A stretch of 64,000 nt of DNA from Zelopaecilomyces penicillatus (Eukaryota; Ascomycota; Sordariomycetes; Hypocreales; Pseudodiploosporaceae): positions 5,146,001-5,210,000 of the forward strand of contig VCCP01000002.1 of assembly GCA_005765155.1 (NCBI GenBank), given 5' to 3'. The notes under the pieces were generated by a model that had not been told where the DNA came from, made no database searches, and saw nothing but the letters and a program-made list of their open reading frames with translations. Below, piece by piece: positions 38,779 to 51,748 of the stretch (positions are counted from its first letter, which is position 1; the number at the start of each line of letters is the position of its first letter). Made by a program: the position numbers and the translations under genes.

Positions 38779-39332
38779 TGGCACGGCTGCGATTGCTGAA
38801 ACAAGGAGGAGTGTTCCACGAACGTAGCTAAGCACGGTGCGAGACTGTCGGGTCTATGGATAACTGTACTGAAAGGTGATGAAGCTGTAACAAGAATGAC
38901 ACGGGGAAAATATTTGCCTTCCAAGATGCAATTTTGAAGTTGTAGTCCGCATACCGCCCTTGCATAAGGCTGTATGTAACCCTCTGTTGACCACTGTGGA
39001 TAACTGATGAGTAAGCCTGATCTTGTCACTTAGGAAGATGGGCCCCCATTGCGTATACATTTATATCAATCACAGCAATCTTGGAGATGAGTGTTGAGTG
39101 ATAATGGCTGTCAAGGGTAGACGTGAGAAAGCGACCTAATTTGAATGTCGACAGCATTCAGTGGACAACATAGGATCTGACAGTAACGGGCACCAGTTTA
39201 GAGCAGCGCAACCCTAGACCTGAGATTTTCAGTACTTCCACCGATTGAGGGGAAACCTCAACGATTGTACCGACCTGGCACCTGTATCCGCCCTGTCGAA
39301 ACTTTTCGCTCCAGCATTCGCGACATTCCGGA
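38779..39332. promoter_or_regulatory. Divergent promoter region between deaminase and methyltransferase genes
   Basis: The two genes are transcribed away from each other, so this 554-base gap must hold both promoters, and possibly a missing first exon of the deaminase. I saw no clear TATA box or known operator. Confidence 0.5.
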
Positions 39333-40526
39333 ATGCATTACATACGTTTGCTGAGACCACCGAGCTTGGCCCGGACTGGCAGCAGGCTCCTTCTCGAGCT
39401 TGTTTTTACCATCACAACTGATCTTGGAGACTCATTTCTGTTTCCCGATGAATTCATCGACCTGATTGTCACAGCGCAGGTGGCTACACCTTCCGGTAAC
39501 GTATCGATACCCTTGGCTGGTCAGGGCAAGCTTCAATGGCGACCGGGAATGCGAGTCGCAAAGCCTACGTTTGACATATCTGGAAACCTCCAACAGGCGA
39601 TTGCTTCGGGCGCAAAGTTCAGCATATGTGTTAGCACCAAGGCGAAGCTTTCGGCAGATGGAATTCATGACATCCTTACTGCTTCAGGGGGTGGTGGAGA
39701 TATTAACGGACAGGTCATGCCAGCCTGGGTGAGGTTTGGTGAGGCTGGCGATGACGTTGAAGTATCCACGAGAAGAATTTACTTGGAGGAAACTGGGGAT
39801 GCGAGAGCCTATGTCGAGTTTGAGGAGGAGATTGGGGAGAGCATCGCTCGCCACGTTTGGGACGCAGGTGTTCTTGCGTTTTGTGCCATTGCAGGCATGA
39901 GTAGAGGTCTAGCACTGGATTCAACCCGGCATGTGTGTATGGATGCCATGCGACGAGTACTCACAGAGACAGCTTCTCCCAACGTGTTGGAACTTGGGTG
40001 CGGAGTTGGAATCCTCGGTGTTGGTCTGAGTGCCATCTACCCCCAGCTGCAGTCACAAACCCCAGGTCGCTGCACCGTTTTGATGACAGATCTTGAAGAG
40101 GCTGAGGGCAGAGCTAGGTCCAACATTGCAAGGTTGTCGTCGAGCACAGATGCCAACGTCCAACTTTTATATGAGAACCTGGATTGGGAGGATGGGCGAC
40201 AGGGGAAATTTGGAACACAGGTTCGAAATCGTCGCTGGGATCTCATCATGCTCAGCGATTGCACGTACAATGTCGATATGCTCCCCGCACTCGTTGAGAC
40301 GCTCTCGGAGCTACACACATCCAACATGACACAGGAATTCCCAGCTGACACACGGCGTTCCACAAAGGTCTTTTTGGCTACGAAACCTCGCCATATATCA
40401 GAGCGTGCGTTGTTTGCGCTCATGTCTCACCAGGGCTGGATCATGCATGAACGGCAGATCTTGCCTTTGCCCGTGATTGGATCCGAGGCAGAGTCGGTGG
40501 AATTGTATATGTTCGAGAAGGAATGA
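39333..40526 (+). CDS. Putative protein-lysine methyltransferase (METTL21/Methyltransf_16 family)
   Basis: A single exon of 397 residues from a true ATG. Motif I is VLELGCGVGILGVGL (residues about 218-232), followed by the acidic MTDLEEA (251-257). A WDLIMLSDCTYNVDMLPALV segment holds the D-x-x-Y-type motif (SDCTYN) expected in seven-beta-strand lysine methyltransferases of the METTL21/METTL22 and yeast Efm/Rkm5 type. The DAGVLAFCAIAGM segment before motif I is also typical; in related enzymes it begins with a conserved WDA/WPS-like element. The N-terminal 160 residues are a long extension, seen in several fungal members. The substrate protein cannot be told from sequence; elongation factors, chaperones and ribosomal proteins are known targets in the family. 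Confidence 0.85.
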   Translation: MHYIRLLRPPSLARTGSRLLLELVFTITTDLGDSFLFPDEFIDLIVTAQVATPSGNVSIPLAGQGKLQWRPGMRVAKPTFDISGNLQQAIASGAKFSICVSTKAKLSADGIHDILTASGGGGDINGQVMPAWVRFGEAGDDVEVSTRRIYLEETGDARAYVEFEEEIGESIARHVWDAGVLAFCAIAGMSRGLALDSTRHVCMDAMRRVLTETASPNVLELGCGVGILGVGLSAIYPQLQSQTPGRCTVLMTDLEEAEGRARSNIARLSSSTDANVQLLYENLDWEDGRQGKFGTQVRNRRWDLIMLSDCTYNVDMLPALVETLSELHTSNMTQEFPADTRRSTKVFLATKPRHISERALFALMSHQGWIMHERQILPLPVIGSEAESVELYMFEKE

Positions 40527-43500
40527 CATCGACACTCGTCAGACCTTCCCGCAAAGTTGGGAATACATTCGGCTTCCGCGATGAATCCCGTTGACGACAA
40601 GCTTTCAGCGCAACGAGTACGTCCATTAGTTGTGCTCCACGAAGTTAGAACTATCGCATACTTGACCGTAGGGGTTGCGGCAGCGTGATTAGCAAAACAG
40701 CCTTATGCATGTCGACGGCTGCTTGATGAAAATTGATCAAGGGCATTCCGTGCGCTGCTGCATCGTCTCGCGACTGCACTTGAAGGTTCGAATGTGTCCC
40801 ATTCACTTGAGCTTAATCCTGCGCAGATGGGGTGGGAATACAAAAGGGCAATTGCTCATGCTGAAGGAGTAGGCCGTGGGCGGAGCTTGAGGAGTGTTTG
40901 CCAGACTCAGTGTTACATTTTGTGTCCTTTCCAGCCTCATTATTCGACCTCAGTCTCTTGGACGTCTAAAGACAAGCGCGGTGACTGCGAATGCGATGCT
41001 GCAGTACGGAGTAGGGACATCTGAATCAAGCTGGACACACGGGACACGTGGGGGGATGGAAGGAATGTCTTGGACTTGGTCTCTGCTTAACACAAAACCA
41101 ACCACAGGGGATGGCGATTCGCTATGTGGCTCGTCCATGCAAGTCCAGGATCCCAATCCCTCAGCAGGTATTGGCATACGAATATGGCGCACGATCTGGT
41201 AAAATTACAACTATGGCGGTGATGTTTGTGTCGCTTGAAGTCCACCCCTAATAAATGTAAAAAGTCTCTGAAATCGTGGGTTACACAGGACGGCTTCGTC
41301 GGCACGTGCTAAAATTTGGCTAACGTTTATGTCAACGGCTTTCTGCATCCGTTTACATCACGTTTGGCAAATTTGCGGGGGGTGGCCATGTTGATGACGT
41401 ATGGAAATGATTTGGAAGGCCAAACGACTACCTGTGTAGTTACGATGGCAGCCGATTTATCAGGGGTTTGAGCCCACAAACATTGGTAGTGCTAATTACT
41501 CCGTAGAATGAGTCGAAATGAGTACATCATCGGTTCATATCTGACATGCATTGGTGGGGGTTCGCTTTCGCTCTCTGTGGGCCAGCATAGGTATTATGCG
41601 AATCTGAGTGGGATTTAAGGACCAGCTCGGCCGAGCAGTTTTCAGGATCAGGAGTGGAAACATCTACACAAGCCACGATTTAGACCCCAGCTTCTTCTGC
41701 CTTTCGGGCCTTGGCAAGTTGCTAGTCTGCAGAAGTCCTGGTGTGATGAAGTTGTTTCAGTGTTTCAGCGTAGCTCTGGCTAGTTGCCCCCAAGACAGCC
41801 TCAACGTTTCCTAAAGACGTGTATTGCAATGTCTCGTAACGGACCATGTCATGATGGGCAGTAAACAAACTGCATGGTGCAGTTGCAATGTGTTGCGCGA
41901 AGCTGTTTTGTTGGTTGTTTTGTTTGTGTTGGCGGCGCAGAGACTCCAAAACCAGATGACTCCTTCGCCGTTCCATGCCAATTCGGGACATGGCGCCTCT
42001 GCCGGGTGACTCGTTGTTGTCGCCAGGCCCCACTTACATGACAGAAGGCCAACAAGAAAGCTGGAAAAAGAAAGGAACAGGAAGGGCGCAAGCGACGGGT
42101 ACCGCATGTACCTGTACCTGTTCCTCATTACCGGTTTTGGATAAAATTTTGTTGTAGGCAGGTAACATTGCCTGACAGGTATTCCATGGCGTCTGCTGGA
42201 AACGCTGATACCCGTAGAAATGGACGGAGACTGCGAACGGTTCGCTCTGTTTATATATGTAGCTGTGCACCACAGCGAGTCAGCACCGAGACATTACGAC
42301 GTAGTAGGAGTGCTCCCGTAGCGGCAACGAGAAGTCGAAGATGCAAGAGGAGACAACACAAAACGAGGATCCTGTTGGCATCAAGCCGTTGGGAGGCTAA
42401 AACACCAAGACTGGAGCGAGTACCTGTACATATTGTAGTTTGCAGCAGCTCTCTGCGCCGGTCGCCGGGCCGATGCCAACCTCCAAGGTGGGGTGCAGCA
42501 CGACCGGGGATAGTACGCTGTTATCCCCATGACAAAACGACGAATCGCCAACATCGCCTTGCGATCTCCAATGCAAGCTCCATCGCGGCGGAGTTTTGCT
42601 TGGTAATGCTATCGCTGTGCTGCTGAGAAATGAGCGCTCCGCCGGTGCCAAGATGCCCCATCCCGTACACCTAAAGCACCCCCATCATCGCTACCACCAC
42701 CATCACCATGGGTCCCCTTTCACCCCCCCCGGCAAAGATCCGCTCGCTGTAGCGGGATGGATCCGTCCGGGACCCAGGTGGATGTGGATGGACTGCTTGG
42801 CTCTGTCCAGCTTATTAAAATAAAAAAAGGTCCCTCTGACGTTCCATTGTGGTTTTTTCTCGTTCCAAATGCCGGTCTGACTCCCTGCGTAAATCCTCGA
42901 TAAACCACGCTGTTCCTGGACAACGCCATTGCTTGGTGATACCCATGCTGGTGGTGCTGAGGTTCATGTCAAGACCATCCGGCGAAGCTCTCTGTGTTTC
43001 CCCCAAACGGCCGTGACTGTGACTGTGATTGTTGCGCATCCCGGTCTGACTACCCGGTCTGCAACCCACATCCCGCCTCGCTCGCATCGCTCATGCAATC
43101 GCGTATACAGAAGCTTCTTCTTCCACACCCTTTTGTTGCTCTGACATTGAAACCAGCCAAGCTGGCGGCTCTCTGAAATTCGTTGCCAATCACACCGCCA
43201 GTCGGTCTTTCCTCCTTGGCTTCCACCTTGCCACTTGCCTTTCTCTCCTCTAATTGAGATAAAACAGCAAGTGCGAAAGACTCAACTGCCTTACCTTGTG
43301 CCGCGCACCAGGTACCTAGGTCGTCATATCTCTCTCTCTACCTAAGTACCTACCTGTAGGCTTGGTTGATTTAGCTCACTTTCCGATCTATCCCAACTCT
43401 CAGTCTGTGTTCACTTCCTCTTCACTTGGCCTTCAGCAACTTTGCTAGAGCACATTGGATTAGATCAACGAAACCCTATTTCTACCCGGGCATCCCCCAA

Positions 43501-43563
43501 TTCGCTATTCCAGCTCCTGTCAACTACATCAACGTTCAGACATCGACGATACACGCCTCAAAT
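40527..43563. other. Intergenic stretch upstream of the ABC transporter
   Basis: No gene is recognised. The last 300 bases before 43564 are pyrimidine-rich and are probably the transporter leader. A group of TACCT/AGGTA words lies near 43310-43360. The frame of the transporter is open for 46 codons upstream of its ATG, but that stretch begins at TTG and is taken as leader. Confidence 0.5.
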
Positions 43564-46500
43564 ATGCCAGACGAGCCACTCCCCCCTGCTGGGGAGTCGG
43601 TTACCCAGATGGAGCACACGTCTCCATCCACCAACCGCAATCATTCCGGCCAGTCTGGTGCTGACGACACGAATTCCATTGAAACACATTTGGAGCATCA
43701 TGGACGGACTTCACATGCACCAGATGAGCTAACAACTGGGGTCTCGATTGAACATGCAGAGGCCGAGTTCGCCGGCCTTCAACGCGAGTTCACTGGAGTT
43801 TCACGGGCGAGTCGCAGAGACAGTACCAAAGCTGGCGACCTTGAGAAAGCTGTTGGCTACTCATCCAACTCTGAAAGCAGCTCCGTTTTTGATCTCGAAA
43901 CTGCCCTGCGAGGTGATCTGGATGCTGGCCGTGAGGTTGGCATTCGTGCCAAGCATATTGGAACGTGCTGGGATGGCCTTACCGTCAAGGGCTTTGGAGG
44001 TGCTACCAACTTTGTCAAGACCTTCCCCGATGCTTTCGTTGATTTCGTCGACTATTGGACACCCATCATGGGCCTTTTGCGCCTGGGCAAAAAGCCAATT
44101 GAGGCAACTCTTCTCAACGGCTTTCAGGGAGTCTGCAAACCAGGTGAAATGGTTCTGGTCTTGGGAAAGCCCGGCTCTGGCTGCACTACCTTTCTAAAAA
44201 CCATCGCCAACCAGCGATATGGCTACACAAGCGTCACCGGAGATGTTTTTTACGGACCCTGGACCGCTCAGGAGTTTAACCAGTACCGTGGTGAGGCCGT
44301 TTACAACGCTGAAGACGACATTCACCACCCAACTCTCACCGTTGAACAAACCTTGGGATTCGCTTTGGATGCCAAGATGCCGGCTAAGCGACCTGGAAAC
44401 ATGACCAAGACTGACTTCAAAAGCCACGTTATCTCTATGCTTCTGAAAATGTTCAACATTGAGCACACCAGGAAGACAGTTGTCGGTGATGCCTTTGTTC
44501 GTGGAATATCTGGTGGTGAGAGAAAACGTGTCTCAATTGCGGAGATGATGATTACCAATGCTTGCATTCTGTCTTGGGATAACAGCACCCGCGGCTTGGA
44601 TGCCAGTACGGCACTCGACTTCGTCAAGTCTCTCCGCATTCAGACCAACTTATACAAAACGACGACATTTGTTTCTCTCTACCAGGCCTCTGAGAATATA
44701 TTCAACCTCTTCGACAAGGTCATGGTGATTGATGAAGGACGTCAGGTGTATTTCGGACCTGCAAAGGAGGCTCGTAGTTATTTTGAGGGCCTCGGGTTTG
44801 CGCCTCGGCCTCGGCAGACCACTCCCGACTACGTGACAGGCTGTACCGATGAGTTTGAACGCCAATACGCCCCGGGAAGATCAGCCGCCGATGCTCCGAA
44901 TAACCCGGAAAGCTTGCAGTCCGCATTCAAGAACTCACCATATCAGAAGCTCATAGAGGAAGAGATTTCAAACTATAAAGGGGACTTGGGGCAAGAAAAG
45001 CACAAGCATGATGATTTTCAGGTAGCTGTCAAAGAGAGCAAGCGCGCCTCTTCCAAGCGCTCTGCCTACCAGATCGGGTTCCATCTGCAAGTCTGGGCAT
45101 TGATGAGACGCCAATTTACTCTCAAGCTCCAGGACCGTTTTAATCTCACCTTGGCTTGGCTTCGAAGCATTGTTATCGCCATTGTTCTTGGTACGCTTTA
45201 CTTGAACCTTGGTGCGACCTCCGCTAGTGCATTCAGCAAGGGTGGGCTTCTCTTCATCGCACTACTTTTCAACGCTTTTCAAGCATTCTCGGAGCTTGGT
45301 GACACGATGATGGGCCGGTCCATTGTTAATAAGCACAAAGCATATGCGTTCCATCGACCCTCTGCCTTGTGGATTGCTCAAATCTTTGTTGACCAGGCTT
45401 TTGCGGCATCTCAAATCATGGTATTCTCAATCATTGTGTACTTCATGACTGGACTTGCACGAGAAGCTGGTGCTTTCTTTACATTCTACTTGATGATCTT
45501 GTCTGGCAATATTGCCATGACCCTCTTCTTCCGCATTATTGGCTGTTTGAGTCCCGATTTTGACTACGCCATCAAGTCTGCGGTCGTTGTTATCACCTTG
45601 TTCATCACCACGTCTGGTTATCTGATTCAGTACCAGTCAGAGCACGTATGGCTTCGCTGGATCTACTGGGTTAACGTGCTGGGCCTCGCCTTTAGCTCGT
45701 TGATGCAAAACGAGTTTAGTCGCATTGATATGACTTGTACCGCCGATTCATTGATTCCGTCCGGGCCAGGATACGACGATATCAACCATCAAGTCTGTAC
45801 CTTGGCCGGGTCTCAATCTGGAACCACTTTCGTCAAAGGCTCCGACTATATTGCCCAAGGCTTTTCTTACTTTCCGGGAGACCTGTGGCGCAACTGGGGG
45901 ATCATCATGGCTCTCATTATCTTTTTCCTCTTTTTGAACGTTGTACTCGGCGAATTCGTGAAGTACGGTATGGGAGGCAATTCGTTCAAGGTATATGCAA
46001 AGCCTACAAAGGAGCTCAATGCATTGAACGAGAAACTGGTGAAGAAGCGGGATGCCAAGCGAAAGGACAAGTCTAACGAAGAAGGGTCCGATTTGACTGT
46101 TCATTCTGAAAGTATTCTTACCTGGGAAAATCTAAACTACGACGTGCCTGTGCCTGGCGGTAACAAAAGACTTCTGGATAATGTATTTGGATATGTCAAA
46201 CCTGGAGAGCTGACGGCCCTTATGGGTGCATCTGGTGCTGGCAAAACAACGTTACTCGATGTTCTCGCCGCTCGAAAGAACATCGGTGTCATCACCGGCG
46301 ATGTGCTTGTAGATGCTGTCAAGCCAGGAAAACAATTTCAGCGATCAACATCCTATGCCGAACAGCTCGATCTCCATGAGCCGACACAAACGGTTCGCGA
46401 AGCGCTCAGATTCTCTGCAGAGTTGCGTCAACCTTTTGAAACCCCTCTGGAGGAAAGGTTCGCCTATGTTGAAGAAATTATTGCTCTTCTTGAAATGGAA

Positions 46501-48073
46501 TACATTGCCGATTGTATCATCGGAACACCAGAAGCTGGATTGACTGTCGAACAGAGAAAACGTGTGACAATTGGTGTCGAACTTGCAGCTAAGCCAGAGC
46601 TACTCCTCTTCCTTGACGAGCCCACGTCGGGTCTTGATAGCCAGAGTGCCTTCAATATTGTTCGATTTTTAAAGAAGCTAGCTGCCGCAGGTCAGGCAAT
46701 TCTCTGCACAATCCATCAGCCCAACGCAGCCCTGTTCGAGAATTTTGATAGACTTCTTTTGCTCCAGCGCGGAGGCCGCACCGTCTACTTTGGCGACATT
46801 GGCGCAGATGCGAGCATCTTGAGAGCCTACCTGAAACGTCATGGCGCAGAGGCCGCACCAACCGATAATGTTGCGGAGTTTATGCTTGAGGCAATCGGTG
46901 CTGGTAGCACGCCTCGTGTTGGTGATCGCGATTGGGCCGATATCTGGGATGAGAGCCCGGAGTTAACCAGGACCAAAGAGGACATCATCCAGATGAAACA
47001 TGAACGTCTGCACGCAAGCCAAGGCTCCAATCCGGAATTGGAGAAGGAGTATGCTTCACCTGTATCGCATCAGCTTAAGGTTGTCTGCAGACGCATGTTC
47101 CGGTCTTTCTGGCGCTCACCCAATTACCTCTTCACTCGTCTCTTCAATCATGTTGCCGTCGCTCTCCTAACCGGACTGACTTATCTGAATCTGGATGATT
47201 CGCGCTCTTCTCTGCAGTACAAGGTCTTTGTCATGTTCCAAGTGACGGTTTTGCCAGCTCTCATCATGACTCAAGTCGAAGTAATGTTTCACATCAAAAG
47301 AGCCTTGTTCTTCAGAGAAGCATCATCCAAGATGTACTCATCGACAACGTTCGCCACTTCCATAGTCTTGGCAGAGATGCCCTACTCAATTCTGTCTGCC
47401 GTTGCATTCTTCCTTCCCCTCTACTTCATGCCGGGTTTTCAGGCAACTCCATCGCGTGCAGGGTTCCAATTCCTTGTGGTGCTCATTACAGAATTTTTTG
47501 CCGTGACCTTGGGCCAAGGACTCGCTGCTTTGACCCCTTCGCCTCGAATTTCGTGTCAGTTTGATCCGTTTATCATCATCAACTTTGCTCTCTTTTGTGG
47601 TGTCACCATCCCTGCTCCGCAGATGCCCGCCTTTTGGCGTGCGTGGCTTTATCAGCTGGACCCCTTTACACGCCTGATTGGTGCTATGGTGCCAACGGCT
47701 TTACATGGTCTTGAGGTCCGATGTAAGAAAAGTGAGCTCAATCCCTTCACTGCTCCAGATGGCCAGACGTGTGGCGAATATATGGCTGCGTTCTTTCAAC
47801 AGGGGGCGCCAGGGTACTTGGTGAGCAACAGCACGCAAAATTGCGAGTACTGTGCGTATAAGGTTGGCGACGAGTTCTACGCACCGCTCAATATGTCGTA
47901 TTCGAACAGATGGCGGGATATGGGTATTTTTATTGCGTTTGTGGGGAGCAATCTCTTCATTCTATTCATGGCGGTCAGTAACCCCCCTCCCCCTTTTTCT
48001 TTTCCCCCGAAAGTATTGTTTGCTGACAATCATGGGAATATAGAGCCGATTTGTGAATTATAACAAGAGGTAA
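43564..48073 (+). CDS. PDR-type (ABC-G full-length) multidrug ABC transporter
   Basis: Two exons, 43564-47973 and 48044-48073, encode 1479 residues. The last exon has only ten codons (SRFVNYNKR and stop) after a 70-nt intron; reading through the intron would add a spurious Pro-rich tail. The order is NBD1-TMD1-NBD2-TMD2. NBD1 has the degenerate Walker A of fungal PDR pumps (GKPGSGCTT, Cys for Lys, about residue 201), a canonical signature ISGGERKR (about 314) and a Walker B with Asn in place of the catalytic Glu (LSWDNSTRGLD). NBD2 has a canonical Walker A (GASGAGKTT, about 886), signature LTVEQRKR (about 993) and Walker B FLDEPTSGLD. Six-helix membrane domains lie at about 507-808 and 1172-1475. 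Members export drugs, azoles and plant or fungal metabolites across the plasma membrane. The substrate cannot be told. Confidence 0.95.
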
Positions 48074-49781
48074 AATGATGAAACATACCACCTAATTTTG
48101 AATGATTATGACAATAGAGGAATGGATTGATAGACGGCGAAGACTATTGGACATGTAGCAATAGAGTGACGGAGCACAAGAAGCCAACTGGATTTCAGTA
48201 CTTGTGGGAATAGATTCAATAGTAATCAGTGACATATCAATTCTCCCGCCTTTGTACCAATAAGACTCTTGGTCATGAGTGGCACCATGCTACGCAAGTC
48301 AATGAGGCCATGCTTGCGTCATCAAAGCTGTATTGGAGGCGGTGAGTGTACTTTGACAAAAACCTTCATTTGCCAATTCGAGACTATACATCACCAACCC
48401 CCATATTCAGAACAGTAAATCTTCCAACTTTGAACAGAATTGATATGGGTTCATGACGGTGTAATTATTGAAAGCCGGTTTAGCGATTCTTCTACTGGGC
48501 TTTGTAGCGAAATCGGATGTAATGGGATTATATTGAGGCTTGGTCAAATCAGCTATGTGTTACTTTCGATAGCACACTATACTCAAGCTTGCTTGATGAT
48601 ATTTGATGATTTGCGGATGGTATTCTAGAGCGAGTCTGTTCTGAGCTTTTCATAAAGTCTCTGGGACCATGCATGGTACTGCGCTATGGCAGATTATTAA
48701 GTGATATTTTGTGGCCCTAGATGTGGAAAATTTACCTGGAAGAAAACACATGTCATCCCTGGAAAGCTTAACACCATCGTTGGGCAGGGCTCAGCCTCAA
48801 CATCTACGAAATAATGAAAGCTATGGGGAGGAAAGCACATCCAGTGGGCTTGGATATTGCGATTTCATGAGCATCAACCGCCCGTCAGAGAACTCGGTTT
48901 TCAGTTGGCTGGTGCGTTCTAAATCTAATTGGATAGCGGAATTTCAGGGTTAAATTGCAGAACATAAGTAGTTCAAAGGTTTCATATCCAAATAACCTGC
49001 AAGACAAACAAAGCTGCGGTTGGTTAAACCGAATAGGCTGAACCACGCCCAAATCATCTCGGGCTCTTTGGCCCCCCGTTCCAACGGAGAATGTGCATGT
49101 CAGCGGGATTATGATTATAAAGTCAAGCGAAGCTACTGGAAAGTGGACCTATTCGCCAGTGAGCTCCGGATCGCAGGAACTCTCGATCTGTTAGTCCGGG
49201 CTGCAAGCTCATTACTGAGCTATTTGCCAAGGAAAAGCAGTGTGGCTGAATCGGTATAGGCTCATCGCTAAAGTCTTTTCAAAGGGAAAATGCGACATGT
49301 AATTGTCTTTGCTATTATTTGCGAGCATATGCCATATTTTCTTGCGTTGTTCGATTGATATAATTAGCCACGGCTTGGGGAGGCAATTTGGTCGCAGTTT
49401 CCGTTTGAGCAAGGCAAACAAGAGCCAGCTTCGAAACATCCCGCCAATTTCCGAGGTGACGTTTGCTGGCCATGCATTTGTCACCTGAAAGGGGCGGCGG
49501 ATCTTCTCATTCCGTCAGACCACCAACAAGGCATCGGATGTCACACCACTGTAGTTGGCCCATTTTGCAGTCATGAGGTTTTGACTAAAACAACAAAACA
49601 TACATGATTAGCCTCTTTCAACCAGCGATAAATTCGACCAGCCTGCAGACAAGAGATTCGATCGGTAACACTGAAACGTGATCAGTATCGTTAAGGCACT
49701 TCCGTCAACGTCTGATTGACTGACTCCGAAATATTCATTCCCTTACCTACTACCAGTAAATCGTTTCTGCGGTTCGACAGG
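48074..49781. other. Intergenic stretch between ABC transporter and TANGO2-like gene
   Basis: No gene is recognised; frames are 60-90 codons without domain features. It should hold the transporter 3' UTR and the promoter of the gene at 49782. Confidence 0.5.
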
Positions 49782-50819
49782 ATGTGTATTGTTCTTTTCA
49801 CCACCGCGCATCCAGATTACGCACTTATACTCATTGATAACCGCGACGAGTACATACTACGGCCAACATCAAGACCACATTGGTGGAAGCACCCGACCTC
49901 TGGCTATGACATTTTATCTTCGCGTGATCTCCAGCGGGCAGCGAAAGGAACGTGGCTGGGCATCTCGAAGAACGGCACCCTAGCCGTTCTCACAAACTAT
50001 CAAGAGGCCAGCAACCATGACCCTGATCACCCCATCTGCGGTGAGAAGAGCAGAGGCAATATGGTCAACGCATGGCTAGGGGGGCTTCCCGACAGCGGGG
50101 TCAGGAATGGTGTGCACACTCTCGTCAAGGACGGGGGTGTCAAAGGCGTCGGTGGATTTTCAATGGTCTGCGGCAAGCTGAGGCGCAAGTCAGAGGGTAT
50201 TGCTATCGTGAGCAACCGAGCAGGAGACCCGAATGATGTTCCCATGGTTGGGTTGGCGAGAGGCGAGGTTTGGGGACTCAGCAACACCGTCTACACCAAC
50301 CCCTTGGAATGGCCTAAAGTTCAAGCAGGTAAACGTCTCCTCACGGATGCCTTATCCGAAGCAGTATCGAATCGTTTTACTCACGAAGAGCTGGTCGCCA
50401 AGCTGTTCTCAGTCCTCGATACAGACACACTGCCGAAGCGATTACCCGGAATGACTGCGGAAGACCAGCGTGGCCAACTCAGACACAGCATATTTGTTCC
50501 AGCTTTCGGCGACGAAGCAGATTTTATAAGAATGAAAGAGGCCATGGACAAGGGTCGCGCGGATTGGGCAGAGACGGATGGCGAAACGAAAGCAGCTGAG
50601 GAAATCACTAGCCAAGAACGACCAGATGCAACACCCAACCCGGTGGCTGTGTTTGAGGAGGGCCTGTACGGCACGCAACGGCAGACGGTGCTGTTGGTTG
50701 ATTGGGAGGGAAAGGTGACGTTTGTAGAAAGGGCTTTATGGGATGCAAACGGCAACGCGATCCCAAGAGGAGAAGGCGATGTGACCTTTGGCTTCACCAT
50801 CGATGGTTGGGAGGAATGA
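49782..50819 (+). CDS. TANGO2/NRDE family protein
   Basis: A single exon of 345 residues. The frame is open upstream from a TTG codon, but the ATG at 49782 gives the family's conserved N-terminus MCIVLF. Cys2 is the residue proposed as an N-terminal nucleophile in this Ntn-hydrolase-like fold. The name-giving NRDE motif is at residues 20-23 (LIDNRDEYILRP), followed by RDLQRAAKGTWLGISKNG and the NYQE segment, all typical. TANGO2 proteins have been linked to Golgi organisation and, more recently, to heme trafficking; fungal members are mostly untested. A loop of about 40 residues near 250-300 (DWAETDGETKAAEEITSQ) is low in complexity. No signal peptide is seen. Confidence 0.9.
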   Translation: MCIVLFTTAHPDYALILIDNRDEYILRPTSRPHWWKHPTSGYDILSSRDLQRAAKGTWLGISKNGTLAVLTNYQEASNHDPDHPICGEKSRGNMVNAWLGGLPDSGVRNGVHTLVKDGGVKGVGGFSMVCGKLRRKSEGIAIVSNRAGDPNDVPMVGLARGEVWGLSNTVYTNPLEWPKVQAGKRLLTDALSEAVSNRFTHEELVAKLFSVLDTDTLPKRLPGMTAEDQRGQLRHSIFVPAFGDEADFIRMKEAMDKGRADWAETDGETKAAEEITSQERPDATPNPVAVFEEGLYGTQRQTVLLVDWEGKVTFVERALWDANGNAIPRGEGDVTFGFTIDGWEE

Positions 50820-51748
50820 TGATGATCTTGAAATGATAGATATGAGAAGGCTAAAGGTTGATGATGGGAAGTTTATGTAGCCCTCCCTAACAACCCTCTA
50901 CAGTAATACCTACTATATGCATTACCTGCCAGCGTCTCGGGTTACATACAGCAGGAAGCACGAGCAGCTGCCCATCACTGCCTCGCTTCCGAGACCCGCC
51001 TACTGCCAGCTGCCTCCTTGGTCCGGCCTCTGATTCACTGATCTTGACCGTCATTCTACTCAACTCAAGACCAAAACGCGTTACTCTACCCATTTGCCTG
51101 TTCTGCTCTCGCCGCGACTCCTTTAAATCCTTCATTCGTGTGAACTTGGAGAACACACAAATCCTCAATGCTGGCCGATTGAATCCGCTGACAATAAGAA
51201 AAGAACAACTCGCCACAGCCATTTACTTTTCTATTTTGACACACGAGATTGTCTTGAGGAGCTTTCCCTCGAGCCATTCCTTCGCTCTACCTGAATCTCT
51301 ATTCTTCTATGTTCTTTGGGAGAAGCTCAAGACTTTGCGTGCGACTTTATTCTTTTGTGATATCTCATGTTTGGCTTGCTCGTTTTTCCCCTTCTGCCCG
51401 TTTCTGCAACTACTACTTGACATTCTCGCCAGAGACAGGTGTGCCTTCTGTTGAACTCTTTTCAATCGACGTTGGACTTCTCTCTTCGATGACTGGTTCC
51501 TTTTTTTGTTGCCATTCTTATTACGTGCTTGGGGAGGAACACTGCTATATGAATCACAAAACGGCGTTTCTAAGAGCGAAAACCTATTGGTAAGTTGAGC
51601 GAGGTGCCCGTTGCATAATATCCTCATCGAAGACCTTAGTTCTTGAATCCGGATAAGTAACGTCGACCGATACTAAGAGCAAATATGCAAAACCTACAGA
51701 CTCCATTGAAGAAAACATAGACGAAGAAACAATATCAACTTCGGCATC
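50820..51748. other. Promoter/leader stretch upstream of the gene at 51749
   Basis: No separate gene is supported. A GTAAGT donor at 51591 and an ACATAG acceptor near 51720 could remove an intron from the 5' leader of the gene at 51749; this is only a possibility. Confidence 0.4.

Noticed and set aside
43426..43563. 46-codon N-terminal extension of the ABC transporter
   Set aside because: The frame begins at TTG and the first ATG is at 43564; the sequence is typical of a leader.
51044..51454. 136-codon plus-strand open frame upstream of the Ser/Thr-rich protein
   Set aside because: Cys/Phe/Leu-rich reading of a pyrimidine-rich leader with no domain; more likely 5' UTR.
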